From contig CM040441.1 of assembly GCA_022749755.1 (NCBI GenBank), positions 19,717,475 to 19,781,474 on the forward strand: a stretch of 64,000 bases of DNA. The letters are read 5' to 3'. The notes below the pieces were generated by a model, which worked only from the letters and a program-made list of their open reading frames with translations, had not been told where the DNA came from and did not search any database. Positions within the stretch are counted from its first letter, which is position 1. Every line of letters begins with the position of its first letter. This DNA comes from Azadirachta indica (lineage: Eukaryota; Streptophyta; Magnoliopsida; Sapindales; Meliaceae). This document shows positions 36,616 to 49,740 of the stretch, in pieces. The position numbers and the translations under genes are program-made.

Positions 36616-39600
36616 TCAATTCAAGCATCTGATCTTCTTCGCAGAATCCATGATGCTTTGGCTAATCTCCGGGTGTTGAAATTTCACCAGTTTCTCAAGT
36701 TGGATGGCAGCAGCTTGAGGGAAGCAATCGTCCTTGACACATGATTCCGAACGCAGACCAAAAAGTACTAGATTGATGTCTTCTTCAAGTTGAAGGCAGA
36801 ACAGACGGTTAAAAACCTACGTATGAGCCAGCTAATTAGATTACACTTAGTGCATAAAGAAAAATAAATATATTAAGCATTAAATAGCTAGTCTCGAAAA
36901 CATATAAATAATAAGAAAATCCTAAGGAACAAGAAATGCGAAGATAAATTTTAGTTATATGCACAGTTTTCATCCTCCATTCTTACCGTTTTCATCCGAG
37001 ATATAACCATGTCTTTAATGGCCTGCGACCTTGACACCAAATTAACTACAAAGAGACCTTGCTCAGAAAGGGTATTTTTCACAGTTAGAAGAAATGACTC
37101 TTCCACAAAATCTGCAGCAGGGCAGCTCATTCCGGAACTATATACACAACATAGATAATAAATAAATAAGTGAAAAAGCCTATTATTATAATCTCATTAT
37201 TCTCAAGAATGATTTCGGTTTACCTTGAATCTGAAGAATCAACATCAATAATAAGAACATCAATTCTGGCACAACCTCCACTTTCTGCACTAGACGCAGT
37301 TGTTGAAACGTTTTTTCTCTCTGTGACAAACTGAATCCCATCGGCAATATGTACCTAAAACAACCACGGTAGCATCTAAGTGATATGGAACATACAAAAC
37401 AATAAGAAAAAAGGAAAGATTTTCGAAAGGATATGCATTAAAGCGTGGACGATAATGTGAGTCCCAAAATTTAACACAACAAAGGGTTATCAGAAGCTTC
37501 TTCACATACATTTTTTATTTGTACCTGAAAATCTCTTGGACCTTTCTATGTTCACCAGAACACGAAACAAGGGATTATTACTGGACCCTACAACCTCCAT
37601 AGTGAAACTTGTGAGATATATCCCATGTATATAGTTGGCCCCTGTGGAATTTGAACCCTTGACCTCTTGCTTTATTCAAAGTTTTTTTAACACACAACAA
37701 ATCCCAGGGTTTTTCTCCACATGCATTCCTCATAAGTGAAACAAAAATACTGTTTTCTTTAATTTTTGGGGGTGCACTATTCCTGTAATCTCTTATAACT
37801 TGCAGTAATGAAAGCATAAATTATGACTGTCTAAACAATATAAAATGCTATTTCTCTCCATCATCATACTTTGGTACCACTTAAAAAGAAAAAGAAAGTT
37901 TACCAGTACTTACTAGAAGAGAATAAAGTCCATTATGTGATATTATAACATTCAAAATTGTATAAATAAACAAGGGATTAAGATTTACGTAAATCACCTT
38001 CAAATTTTTGCCTTCAGTAAAAGAAAAATAGTCCCTTGCGAGAGTAAGCATCACAGGGTCTAGCTCCACTGCCTGTGGATACATTTATCAACCAAATCAT
38101 TTCATTATAGAAAATCGAGCTTGGAGAATAATATGATGCCTTACTACTATTCTGTCACTCTTCCTAAGTTTTCATTTCAGTTTCTTTTCCCTTTTTGTTC
38201 CATTTTCTGGGCTTGGCTGATATTGATGTGGAAACTTTACCTCAATTTCCAAAAACGGCATGCAACCATGGAGAAACATAGGAAGTAAACCAGCCCCAAG
38301 ACCGATGACAACTGCTTTAACCTGAGGAAGATATTATATTTTAAGCAGCTTGAGAGAAAGCAATACCATGAATATCTCAGAAGCAAAATAATAAATGCGA
38401 AGAAGAAAATAGAATAAGATTGCTATTGGAGGAAAAACAAATTGTGTTTATTGTTTGAACTTGAAAGGATAGGTAGGTCAATTAGGTCCATCTCCTACTT
38501 ACACTAGTGCAATCAATAAAATGAAGAGATGCTCATTTTTTCCCTTGTGCCTACCACTAGTTGACTGATTAAATTTAATTTGATCAAGCAAAAATCCTAA
38601 ATCAAGGCTTGCCCCTACCAAACTGAACATAAAGCCAAGCTACTAGAATATCTCAAATGTTGGACAACAAATGCAGGAATCAGTTCCTTACAGTTTTTCC
38701 AGCTGATGCCAAACACTCCAAACAGGATGAAATAAGGATAAATCCAGAAATAATTCCCATATGATAAGAACTAGCCAAGTACCCATGATAGACCTTCAGT
38801 TGGTTGCCAGAATCTATAACATGAAGAGAAAACATCAAATGGGAGAAAAATAACCAGCAACATCCAGGTGCCTTTTAATTTGTCGTTAAGTGCACCAATT
38901 AGATATCCAAAACACAGTGGATACATAAAGTGCCAACAGAGAGATATAACATCAGGCAGTAGACGGCCAACACTTTTCATTTAGAATTAGAATTTGCTTT
39001 CCTCCCAAAATTGGGATTTGATTTTTATAAAACTTCAACTGTAACATCACACAGTTCAACTAGGGACCAGGGCTACTGCTTGACAGGAATCAAGAATCAG
39101 TCAGTGTATACAGACCTTCTTCAAACTTGGCACTATATGTCAGCTGGGAACAAAAACAGTTTACATCTGCATTTGTGCTTCGTGTTGTACTTCAGTCCAA
39201 GCCTCCTTTAGACCAGACCACATGGCCCATCTACTGGACTATTCATGTCATTTCATGCCATCCCAAGTTTCAGGCTTTTCGCTCATTTAATTACCAAAAT
39301 ATGCCATAAATTTTAGTTGTGTAAGTATTACAAAGATGTTTTTGATGTTCCCTTTTTTAATCATTTTTAAAAGATTTAATTGATTAACCATGTTTTCATG
39401 CATAAGTGTGAGTCTAAGATTATCCATGGCATGAAGTCCCTGACCTTCCCAGCCCAGTTGACACCTCTGCTTGGCATCAACTGACCATGTCAACACAAAA
39501 AGATCCTTAGGATTCCTAAAGGAAAGGACCAAAGGTGGCTTGATTCATGCAGGGTTAGGTTCAACTGTTTCACAAGTTGAAGAAAAATGTCTCAAAAATC

Positions 39601-42600
39601 ACTTCCATGAACTGCAAAACCTCAAGTAAAGCAGACATCAATTGATTTCAGAGGCAAGGAAAATTAATCTGTGTATCTATTAAAAGCATCAAAGATGCAA
39701 ATCATCACCATCATTTCGCTTTTGGGATCCCTTTCTTTTGGATTTGGAAGATGAGCTAGCTTTCTTCCTCTCTGTTTCACCAACAACTCTATGAGAAGAT
39801 CCATCCTTTATTAACAGAGCTTCCGATTGTACCAGGCCTTGAGTTCTTTGGAAAACAAGGCGACGGAATTTCAGATCTTCAGATGGCCAAAGGCGAAGGA
39901 CCCCAGGATCAACATTTTCATAAACTACATCTTCAACAATTATGGGTCCAGTTAAGGAAGATGTGACCTACAGTAAATAGAGAGCAAGATCAATTTTGAT
40001 GATTCACCAATGTTGTACAGATCTAGACTCCATCGCTTAAAAAGTCAAAGGTAAAAAATCCAAAATTATATAGAGGTCATTATAGCAACATGCAGCCATA
40101 TCAAAAGTGACAAAAAAATCAATACAAAATTTCAAAGAGCAATTGAAGATGATCTAAAGAACAGGCTGCCAACAAACTCTAAAGGCAATAATATTTAAAC
40201 AATAACAATAATAAAGAACAAACACTAGAATTATAAATATAGTACCAACAGAGAAACCAAGCTACACAATAAATTGCAGCTATGCTAACATGAAACATAG
40301 AAGCCAGAAGCTGGAAGCCTTATTAGTTCCTATATATTGATTCCCAATAGCAAATAACCTAGCTCTATGGCTCAACTACCTTTCCTGTGGTCAAAAAGGT
40401 CTGCATGTTCCTTAGCAGTCCTTGAGGTGCATTGTCTTGTCTTACATGAGACTTGAGACAAGCCTCACCAAGATTATGGAACTGGAATGCATTTCACATC
40501 CGAGGAAAACTCTATTTGCAATTATTATCTACTAAATCAAGTGCATCCTGTAACTCCATTATGTCCTTGTCACAGAAACTTTTGGTGCTTCTTCACATTC
40601 ATTGGGCATTTACATTCTCGTCAAGAAAAGCTTTCATTTCAGACTATTCTGAAAATTAATCAGCAGTAGGACAATACAATGACAATGATCTCTAAATAAC
40701 TAACATCAAACTTCAGACCAAAAGCTTTATTGCTGGCTAAAGTTTTAGATAATCAGAAAAAAGGCAAAAAAGAAGTGTTCCTGACCACAGACATTTAACA
40801 CACACAGAGGATACAACCACAAAATTTTATCATAGAGCCTAACGACATCTTCAACTTCAAATGTGAGTTAGTTATTTTTTCAAGCAATGGACTTCACAGA
40901 CGGTGCAAAAGTTATCATGAAAGCACTGAAAAGGAAACAGATTTATGAACGTTTTGACCTGGTGAACAGTGTTGCGCTGCTCAATCCCATCACCAGCCAT
41001 CATGAACCTGCAGGTGCAATGTGCACATTAAATAATGCGTGCATTAAGATGCAATTCATCAAGAACCAAAAATGCCAAACTGAGGAAAACTTGAAAACTT
41101 TTGTATCATAATAAGTTGCACCATATCAGTACACTTCAAGAATCCATGTAATAGGGAAATGCAAATCATGAAGATATAGATTCATGCAGCCATGTGTCTG
41201 AATATAACTTATTAACAACTTCATCCACAATAGTAACAATAACGAAAGTACAAGAAGTAATCTATATAAGCACACAGTAGCATAGGCAAAGAACCTTTAA
41301 ATTCATAGCCTTCTAAAATTGAAAATTTCTCCAGCGTACTTAAAAGAGACAACAACTTGAGTCGTTGAATTGAGCTTCATTTCAGGTAAGGGATAATTCC
41401 TTGTGATTTCTAATTGTAATGAACAAAGAATCTGAGAATAAGTCAGGAACCTATGGAACACATCAAAGGACTAAACTAGCATTTTCTGCCTGCCTTATGC
41501 AGATCACTAGTGAAACAAAACTTGGCAACAACATTAATGTACATTGAATACCATCAAAATTTTTGGTTTTCACAAATGATACAACAAGGTGAGAATGAAC
41601 CATGCAAATTTAAAAAAGGAGTAAATGCTAATAGTAACATACGGTATTTGAGCTCCATGGTCATCTTTCCCAGGTGCCAACGGTTTAACCAGAGAAGACA
41701 GGTCCTTCTGGAAGATCAGCAAATATAGACCATTAACCTTTGTAAAAGATTCTCACTAGTAGAGAAACTTTTAACACAAAAATATCTCATTTGGTATACA
41801 AACTGAAGAAAGATATTACCTGGATCTCATCCATGCTGGCACTGGCATGGCTTATGTCTAACAAAACCTTCGTTTAATAGATGAAATTACTTTTCAGATT
41901 TTCCAAGTTAAGAATAATAAATTACAAGATTATGAGATTGTCCCACAAAGAAGTACCATAATCAGGCGTGCAGCCTTTGAGCTTTCAACTACCAGCCATT
42001 GTCCTTCTTCTGAAGAGAAGAGCCATTCATGAGCCCGAGTCTGAAATTTAACATTCAGTTATGCATTTCAACGGGAAGAACCCAAATTGGGTATGCATGA
42101 AAGTTTGAGGGATAAATTCATCCAAAAACAGAAGCAAAGTTTGACAAAACAAAACTATTGCTTAGAGTAACACAATTTGTGTTTGTGCTTTTGTTTGTTT
42201 GTTCTCATGCAAACAGACTGAAAAAGTGAAGAAAAAGATAATTGACTTGGAGAGTAATTATATTGTTTTCTTCTTGCCTACTAGGAAAGAGAGGACAGAG
42301 GAGGAGGAGCAGAGGCAGCACACTTTGCCCTTTTCCAATCAGACCGAGATATAATTTTAAAAAGTTTAATTGTTTTGTGAAAAGAGTAAGTTAAAATTAA
42401 TGTGATAAATGGAAAATTCACGGAAAGCCACAATCCTCAACGCGGAATAGTGCACCTACACGTCTTCATCGACATTGTTTTTCTACCAGAAGACTGAGAG
42501 TTAACTATCGGGACTTTGGACATTTCATAGTTATGACACATTCAAGATAAAGTTAATGGAACTAGCTAAACATTTTAATATTGTAAGCCAATTGAAGTGT

Positions 42601-44593
42601 ACTGCAAGCAAAAAACATGTTCAACCTAATGAGAGTCCAAAATCTAAGGCCAATCTGAAAGCCTTTTCCCTCTTTATAACAAGGTTAGAACCTAAAATCT
42701 ACCCCAATGAAGTTTTTGCTATTTGGCAAAATCCTGAATGCAATTAAAACTATCTAGGCACTATGAAATATGAACCTTTTTTCTAAATTTTCTTTTGTAC
42801 TCCAAAATTACATACTAGGTTCTTACAGAACCAATAGATTTACAGAATTTTTTCATTTGTCAAATTTGAAGAATCAGTTTGGCTCAAAGTAGGTTCAGCT
42901 GGCTGCCTTTCCATATCAAAAGCCACCTGTAACATATATGTCAAACACAAAAACAGTCCCACTTATGCGTGTGTGTGTGTGTGTGTGTGTAAATTTGCCT
43001 TTTCTCATTAGGATTAGAACCTAAGATGAATAAACATCAACTTCTCCCCCCAACATTTTTTTTCCCTTTTATATTTCGCGATTCTTCTTCCGTAGAAAGT
43101 GACAGAATAAGCAAAATTAAAAACCAAAGTCAATTCTATTGTAGAGTTTTACAGTTTCAGTAAATGCATAGCTGAAAATTCCAGTTTATTGGCAATCAAG
43201 GTTCAAATGCAATTTGTTTCTTGTAGTGTTGCTTAATGTACAAAAATGTTTGCCGTATGAAGCACATGCAAACCAAATAAGTATACAAAGACGCACCTTT
43301 GGTACAATAAAAACCCCACAGTTATACACAAATGGGCCAGAGTCTTCCCGGGCATCAAGAAGTACAGCCCTGTAACTGAAATGGGAGCCACCTTCTCCAC
43401 CCAAAATAAGCTCAAACCGACGACCTTGGATAAGCTTTGTCAGATCCCCTTTAGCCCCCAGTTGTAGATCTTCAAGTGAGTACAGTATATCAAAGCCGTT
43501 GGAGTATTCTCTACGAATTTGATTCTCATTTTCAAGGGCTTCATGAATCCCAAGAGCCTGAAAACTCAACAATACATCAAAACTTCAATCAATTTCAGTT
43601 CCAAAATGCATACGTTTCATTAAGTAGGAAGCTAATAAGCATATCCACCATTTTGAATATATTTCATTCATCATTTATTATATAATACTTCATCAGATTG
43701 TCAAAAAAGACATGTCAGTTACTCTTACCTGATTTTTGTTACAATCAAGAGAGGAAGGACCAAATGATGATGTTATTTGTTGCACTACAGAGGAATTTTC
43801 TTTCTCTGTGACCACCATAAAAGTCTGAAGACTAGGCTGACTAGATGATTTTTGTGGTATGGCATGAACGCTCATATTCCACCCAAACCGGAACCTGGAG
43901 AAAAGCAAACCTGGAAGAGAGAAAGAGAGAGAGATTCAATATCCATCTAAAACAGATACATACAAGCAATTGAAGATTCAATATATAAATACTAGCCACA
44001 ACAAAACTGCATTTGCATATCCACATACAAAGGCCATTCTAAACAAAAAGAGTAATAAATATTCTTCACAAGAACTTAGATGAACAAGCAAGCAATAATG
44101 TGTTCACTTAAGCGACAGAAATAAATTCAAGACAACAATACCTAGAACATGAGACTCTGCCAGTGTAAGACAAATAAACTTCCCTCCAGATTTCAGAAGC
44201 CTTTTCACCTAATGATGCAATTCCGCTTGTGTGAACCAACAAAAATCATATTTTTCATTGTCTATTAAAGCAAATCAACCAAAAATAATAATAATAAGCT
44301 CAATTCAAAGTCCACCTCTGACAAATATTGATTCCCCAGCTTGGGGCCAAGCTCTGGCTCCATCAAAGCATCCAGTCCACCTTTATCAAGAACAACATCG
44401 AAAGTCTCATCCATGAACTGGCAAAAGTTTTAAAAATCAGAGAACGAAAAGCAAAATAAAACAATATTGTCAAAAAAGGTGACGCATCAATGAAGTTTTG
44501 TATCATTATAGAAGACAACTTATCAAAATCAAATAACAAGAACTAACAAGTTAATGATTCCCAAAAAACAAATTGTGACCAAAAAGGGACTTG

Positions 44594-44634
<41 letters not shown>

Positions 44635-46617
44635 CCTTGCATCAATAGTACTCAATGATTATTAAATTCCCCATAAGATGTTCATAATGCTTCTAGATGG
44701 CAAAGGAAAACGATTATCAAACAAGGGCTGGAGGATCTACACAATAGGGAAAGGGTGAGAACAATGTTGTCACAAGGCAAGTTTTATCCAAATCAAATTG
44801 ACGACGAATCGACAATAAGTTAAATTCATAAATATCCAATAAGGTGAGCAGTATTGACACATAGCATTGCATTTAGTTAAACACCAATATAACAAAAAAT
44901 TAAAGTATACACAATTGAATTATCTCATGCTCAATGTTTTTAATTTGAACTGCATGGAAACGAGCAAGTTTAGTTCTTACTTGTGTCCCCATTCAATCTA
45001 AGATCATATTATCAACAAAAGTAAATGAGGGGGAAACAACTGATCCTATGAAGAGGAAAACACATCTCACAAGATTTTTCATCATTAAATGAATCCATTA
45101 AAGTTAGAAGTATCATCCAAACCTGCTACCTTTACCTAAACAGCCTCGAAAAACTAGTATTTATTATAAAAAGCATTTTTGTGTAAAATCACTTTTAATT
45201 AACACCAGTTCAAGATGGTTTATGGTAATTGCTCGCAATAGGTTTGTTTGAGACTTTTTAGTAAAACCACTTTTCAGAATGGACCTATCAAGCAATTTTC
45301 TGAAAATCAATTCAACATGTGCATTTAGGGTGCTTACTAAGTACTCTTCCAAAAGCACTCCAAATGATATTTTTAACTTTAGTTTATTCCTACCAAACAT
45401 TATAAAACATATGTAAAAATATTTCTCACTAACTAGAAGAGCACTTCTAACAGTACCAAAATTGCTCCAGGATGCGCTAAAAGAACTTCTCCAAAAACAA
45501 CTCAAGTGCTTTTCTTACTCAGAAAATGATTTTAAGAAAAGCACCCACTGGCGGTCCTCCATTTGCTTTTTTGATATCAAAAAAGCTGCATTAAATTTTT
45601 ACATAAAAGCTATAAAAACTGAAACAATACTTGTAACAATTTGAAGAAAAAATTTATGAGGTGAAACCATGCTGTTGTCTTGCCATGAGTCTTGACTCCT
45701 TCACCAAAATCAAAGTTTTCGTTTATCCCAAACTAGGTTGAAAAGACAAACTTAGCCTTAGCCTTCAAATAACAAAGTGCAAGACACAAACTTGCATAAT
45801 AATACATTGTCCGGCAAATTAGTGTAAAACAACTTACATGCAATCCTTCATGCGAAACATTTTTGCATACAACTATCTATCTTGCCAAACACATAGCCTG
45901 CAAGCATCCGTCTTCCATAATTAAGGCCATCAAAGTCTCAATGGGTCCAAAATAACATAAATTGTGAAATGGGGTCAGAACACCTGGCAGGATCCTAATC
46001 AAATCACTCATGAAGCAAAGTCCTGCAGTTCTGTAATTACTTGCAAAATGCTTCTAGTTATTCAAAATACCAGTAAAATGATTTTACTATTCATCGCTAG
46101 TAAAGCGTCATTCATAAAGTGGACAGTGGGAATAATGCCGTAAATTTTCTTGAAATTCACTCATCAACATAACGCCAAATGAGAAACAAATTTCTATAAG
46201 TAGTATTTAAAAAATAAAACCCTAATTCACGTTGGTTGAATAATTTACCTGCATATTAGTCATGTCCATAACACGCCACCGCATTTCAGGGCGATCACGC
46301 ACATTGCGCCGCAACATGTCAGAAATAACAACTTTTGAGAAATCGACATTTGTGATGCCATGAAATCCGGCGTCGTATAGGTGCTCAGAGAGGCGGGAAT
46401 TGCCACAACCAGGCACCAAAATCTGCGGAGGTGGTGAAGGAGCTCCGAGAAGAGAAAGAAGCGGCTCGCGTAGCTGAGGCCACTCGGCGTACCACTCGAA
46501 GGAGTCGCCGCTACCGCGGATTGTGAAGAACTTGTCCCAGTTTTCTTTGCTAGTGAAGTCTTCGAGTGTTTGCAGGAGCTCTGATGACGATGGCGATTGG
46601 TTCTTCTTCTTTCCCAT
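36616..46617 (-). CDS. METTL13: METTL13-like double-domain methyltransferase (predicted eEF1A methyltransferase)
   Basis: Human METTL13 methylates eEF1A at Lys55 (N-terminal domain) and at its N-terminus (C-terminal domain); activity here is inferred. Coding exons in transcript order are 46617-46249, 44417-44316, 44208-44142, 43910-43729, 43557-43297, 42040-41957, 41867-41820, 41707-41643, 41007-40959, 39967-39709, 38813-38692, 38321-38241, 38072-37998, 37354-37224, 37137-36987 and 36816-36616. Junctions are GT/AG, phases agree, and the sum is 748 codons plus TGA. The N-terminal SAM motif I is ILVPGCGNS (66-74), with NVD at 90-92 and DKGGLDAL at 134-141. The C-terminal, spermidine-synthase-like domain has [10 protein letters not shown] at 541-550 and AVELDP just after. 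A basic, serine-rich linker (SKSKRKG) precedes it. The whole chain matches the plant homologue family in length and order. The gene appears intact. Confidence 0.94.
42840..42926 (-). other. Possible alternative last exon in the METTL13-like gene
   Basis: Inside the 1.26-kb intron after coding exon 5, the minus strand has a strong acceptor (TATGTTACAG at 42936-42927). It is followed by 28 codons in the phase needed by exon 5 ([20 protein letters not shown]...) and then TAA at 42842-42840. Use of this exon would end the protein after the N-terminal methyltransferase half. I know of no such exon in homologues; this is a hypothesis from sequence alone. Confidence 0.3.
42969..42990. repeat. (GT)11 microsatellite in a METTL13-like intron
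   Basis: Eleven GT units. On the minus (transcript) strand it is a CA repeat lying about 40 bases upstream of the possible alternative exon acceptor at 42927. Confidence 0.95.
44418..46248 (-). other. First intron of the METTL13-like gene, with inserted repeats
   Basis: This 1.83-kb intron holds an (AG)17 microsatellite at 44597-44630. It also holds a segment at about 45165-45610 rich in AAAAGCACTT/AAGTGCTTTT-type words in both orientations, ending near GCTATAAAAACTG, which resembles a widespread class of small non-autonomous DNA elements. No other gene is seen in it. Confidence 0.5.
44597..44630. repeat. (AG)17 microsatellite
   Basis: An uninterrupted AG run of 34 bases within intron 1 of the METTL13-like gene. 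Confidence 0.95.
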
Positions 46618-47302
46618 TCTGTTTTCAATTAGTTACTTCACCAGGGTTTAGGGTTTTGGAGATTTCAGTTTTGCAGTCCTGTAAGAAAGGTCTTGAATTA
46701 GGAAAGGAGAATTTTTCAAAATAGCCCTAATTTGCATTAGATTTACGAAATTAATTCTTTTTCAGCTATTTTTATCAAATTAACTAAACATAAAAATTTT
46801 GGACAAAAATGCTCTAAATGGCCATTTTGTACCTTTCATATTAAATTTTTACATTTTCCTAATTTTTCGGAATTCTAATATCCAAATTGAATACTTTTAA
46901 CAATTTTTCTAATTGAGTTTCATCTTTAATCCAACAATCATAACTTGGACAAAAATACTTTTATAACAACATTTCACAAACAATTTTCGAAACTTTTTAG
47001 CACGGCAAATTTTGAAATCATGATTATAGTTGCGCTTAAAATCATAATTTACCATGTGTTTAAAAGTAGACTTTGTACTACACTAAAATCCTAACTTTCG
47101 ACATGGCTTAATTTACAGTTTGGAGTTAAGATTAAAAAAAGTGGTAAGTTCTCATGCTAGGCAAACATGAAGAGCTTGAGAAATAGTTTAAATTCATTGA
47201 TAGTAAACTTAAATGGTGTTTAAGCTTGAGCTTAATATGATGAGTTAATCAAAAATGTTGTTTAGATGGTGAACATCTAGGCATTTTTAAATGATGTCTG
47301 CC
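46618..47302. other. 5' leader and upstream region of the METTL13-like gene
   Basis: The first 80-100 bases upstream of the ATG (to about 46715) likely hold the 5' UTR and core promoter. Further right the DNA is AT-rich without recognisable genes. No TATA box was placed. Confidence 0.4.
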
Positions 47303-49034
47303 CACTACAAGAAAAAGCCTTATTGCTGTTAATTTTTGTGGTTGATTTTGAATCTGCTACAATTACAATTGAACACAATTTAGTCGGAAAAAAATTTATT
47401 ATTTGCCACCAAATAATAAATTAGCCACAAAAGAAGGTGGAGCTTGATTTTATTACCAAGACAACATGGTTTTGATAAAGATACAATATAGTCTATATAT
47501 TTATTTTACAATAAAAAATTGAGTATTATTACAAATATTAAAATATTTGTAATAAATGGGATTAAAATATTTAAATATAATCAAATATTGATTATTCAAA
47601 TATTGGGAATATAAATGTTATTTTATAGAAAAATCATTTAATTTTTTGTTTGTTGTTCTATATTTTCTTCACAAATCAATACGCTCCCAAAACATATTTG
47701 ATTGTAAACTCTTTAGCATGCCACCGTCAGGTCGTCAACTCTTTGGTATGTCGCCATCTGCTTGCCGACACCAAGTTCTTCCTATCTTTTCTTTCTCTGC
47801 TTGTACATTTCTATTTTGGCTTTTCATGTTTTCTCTTGAATGGTTGTGTTGGCTTTGGTTTTAGGGTTTTGTGAAAAAAACTAATTCCCTAATCAATGAT
47901 TCAAATTTATGATAGTTTATATTTTGTGATTAATGGGTTGAAAATACATTTAATGCACATCATAGACATCATATAGCATTTAATACAGGTATTCAAGTTG
48001 ATTCACTATCACAAAAAAACCATCCATGACATATTGAGATTTTTTATTGTGGTGTTATGCTAGCGAAAAATTTGGTATTGTTGGTTATTTAAAATTTCAT
48101 GTATTATTTATGTTTAGATAATGTAATTATCATGGTTTTGCCCCTAAAGATTGCTTTGATCAATTTGATTTTGCTAGAAAGGAGAAAAAAAATTAGTCTC
48201 AACATCAAGCTGGTGATTTTGTGGGTACTTTGGTTGCAAAAGAATGGAACATAAGAAGTATATACGAATTAAAAATAAATACAAATTTTAAATTTGTATA
48301 TTTGGTTTGTGAATTTATGTTATTTGAGAACTTGGATTCATAATTTGTAGTTGAATGATTATTGAAAATCCTGAACTTTAATAATTGAAGCAATATAGAA
48401 TTTCATTTCCAAGAAAAATAATGCTTAATTGAGGTGGTGCATCAAACACTTGTCATATATGAGACAATTATTAATTTTGGAGTAACGAATACAACAAGAT
48501 TTTTCTATATGAATTTTTCTTCAACTATTAGCTACAATATAAATAGTTTCATTTATGAAATAAAGCTAAATATTAGTTGTTAAATAGTTGTGTATATGAA
48601 TTAAAATAAATATTAGTCGTTAATTTTTATATTTAAAGAAAAGAAGAAAATTTGTATATTTGTTTTGTTAATAACAAAATGTATTTGTGATTGACATTAG
48701 ATTAATGAAATGATTATAAATCCATAATATTTTTTTTTGTAATCAAATATTTGGCAATAAAAGGTGGTAGCAAAAAATATATATAATTTCTTCAAATTAT
48801 TTGCAACTACTACATATTAGTCGTAAATACTTTTTGTGGCAGTTACAAATCGATCATAAAATTGGTTGCAAATATTTTTTGTGGTAGCTAAAATCAGCAG
48901 CAAATGATAAAAACTCTTTGTGTCGGCACTTATTGTACTCAATAAAATTTGGCTACAATTGACTGTAATTCTACTGCAGAAACATCTTTTGCAATTGATT
49001 TTTTAAACTACAAAAAAGTTTTTTTCTTATAGTA
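47303..49034. mobile_element. Non-autonomous CACTA-type DNA transposon
   Basis: The left end is CACTACAAGAAAAAG, the standard CACTA terminal motif. The right end (TTTTTTTCTTATAGTA) is its decayed inverse. Flanking trinucleotides are GCC and ACC, compatible with a decayed 3-bp target duplication. Both subterminal regions carry repeated words typical of CACTA ends (TTGTGGTTGATTTT; TTTTTGTGGCAGTTAC and TTTTTTGTGGTAGCTA). About 1.73 kb long with no transposase recognised; the open frames at 47646-47874 show no known domain. Confidence 0.75.
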
Positions 49035-49035
49035 A

Positions 49036-49740
49036 CCATAGTTTCTTTTTGAAATTTATTGCAATAAGTAATGTCATAATACTTTTAATTTTGCTTGTTT
49101 GTTATAAGAAAAAAGAAAAAAAATTTGATCCTCTTCGTGAACATTTAAGTAATATAAATAATGGGTATAAAATTATTGTTTAAATTGTAAACATCCAAGC
49201 AATGTAAATGAATTACATCCATTTTAACTATTTTTTTAATATAATATAACAAATAATGTCAAAATAATTTTCAATGTTATTTATTTATTATTTAAACAAA
49301 CATAAATTTTGACCTATAGTGACCATACTTTTTTTTTTAAAATTTATTGCAATCAATAATGTCATAATACTTTTAATTTTGCTTATTTGTTGTAAAAAAA
49401 AGAAAAAAAATTTGATCCTCTCCATGAACATTTAAGTAATATAACCAATGGTCATAAAAATGTTGTTTAAATTTTAGACATCTAAGTAATCTAAATAAAT
49501 TACATCTATTTCAACTATTTTTTAATATATTATAACAAATTAATGTTAAAATATTTTTTTTAATGTTATTTATTTATTATTTAAACAAACACAAATTTTG
49601 ACCTACAGTAAATATTTACATATTTTAAATAAAAGATATTAAGGAAGTTATTTAACGATAGACATCCAACTGTTTTAAATAAAGAATGTCCATTGTAATT
49701 ATTCCTGTAAATTTATTATAGCAAATAATGTCATGATAAA
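49036..49740. repeat. Tandem repeat of about 288-bp units
   Basis: Two well-conserved units (about 49036-49323 and 49324-49615) and a diverged partial third (to about 49740). Anchor words such as AATGTCATAATACTTTTAAT and AAAAATTTGATCCTC recur 288 bases apart. Each unit starts near a TATAGT/ACAGT word like the right end of the adjacent CACTA element. Confidence 0.8.

Noticed and set aside
47646..47874. Two overlapping ORFs inside the CACTA-type element
   Set aside because: No transposase or other domain; the predicted residues look like random translation of T-rich DNA.
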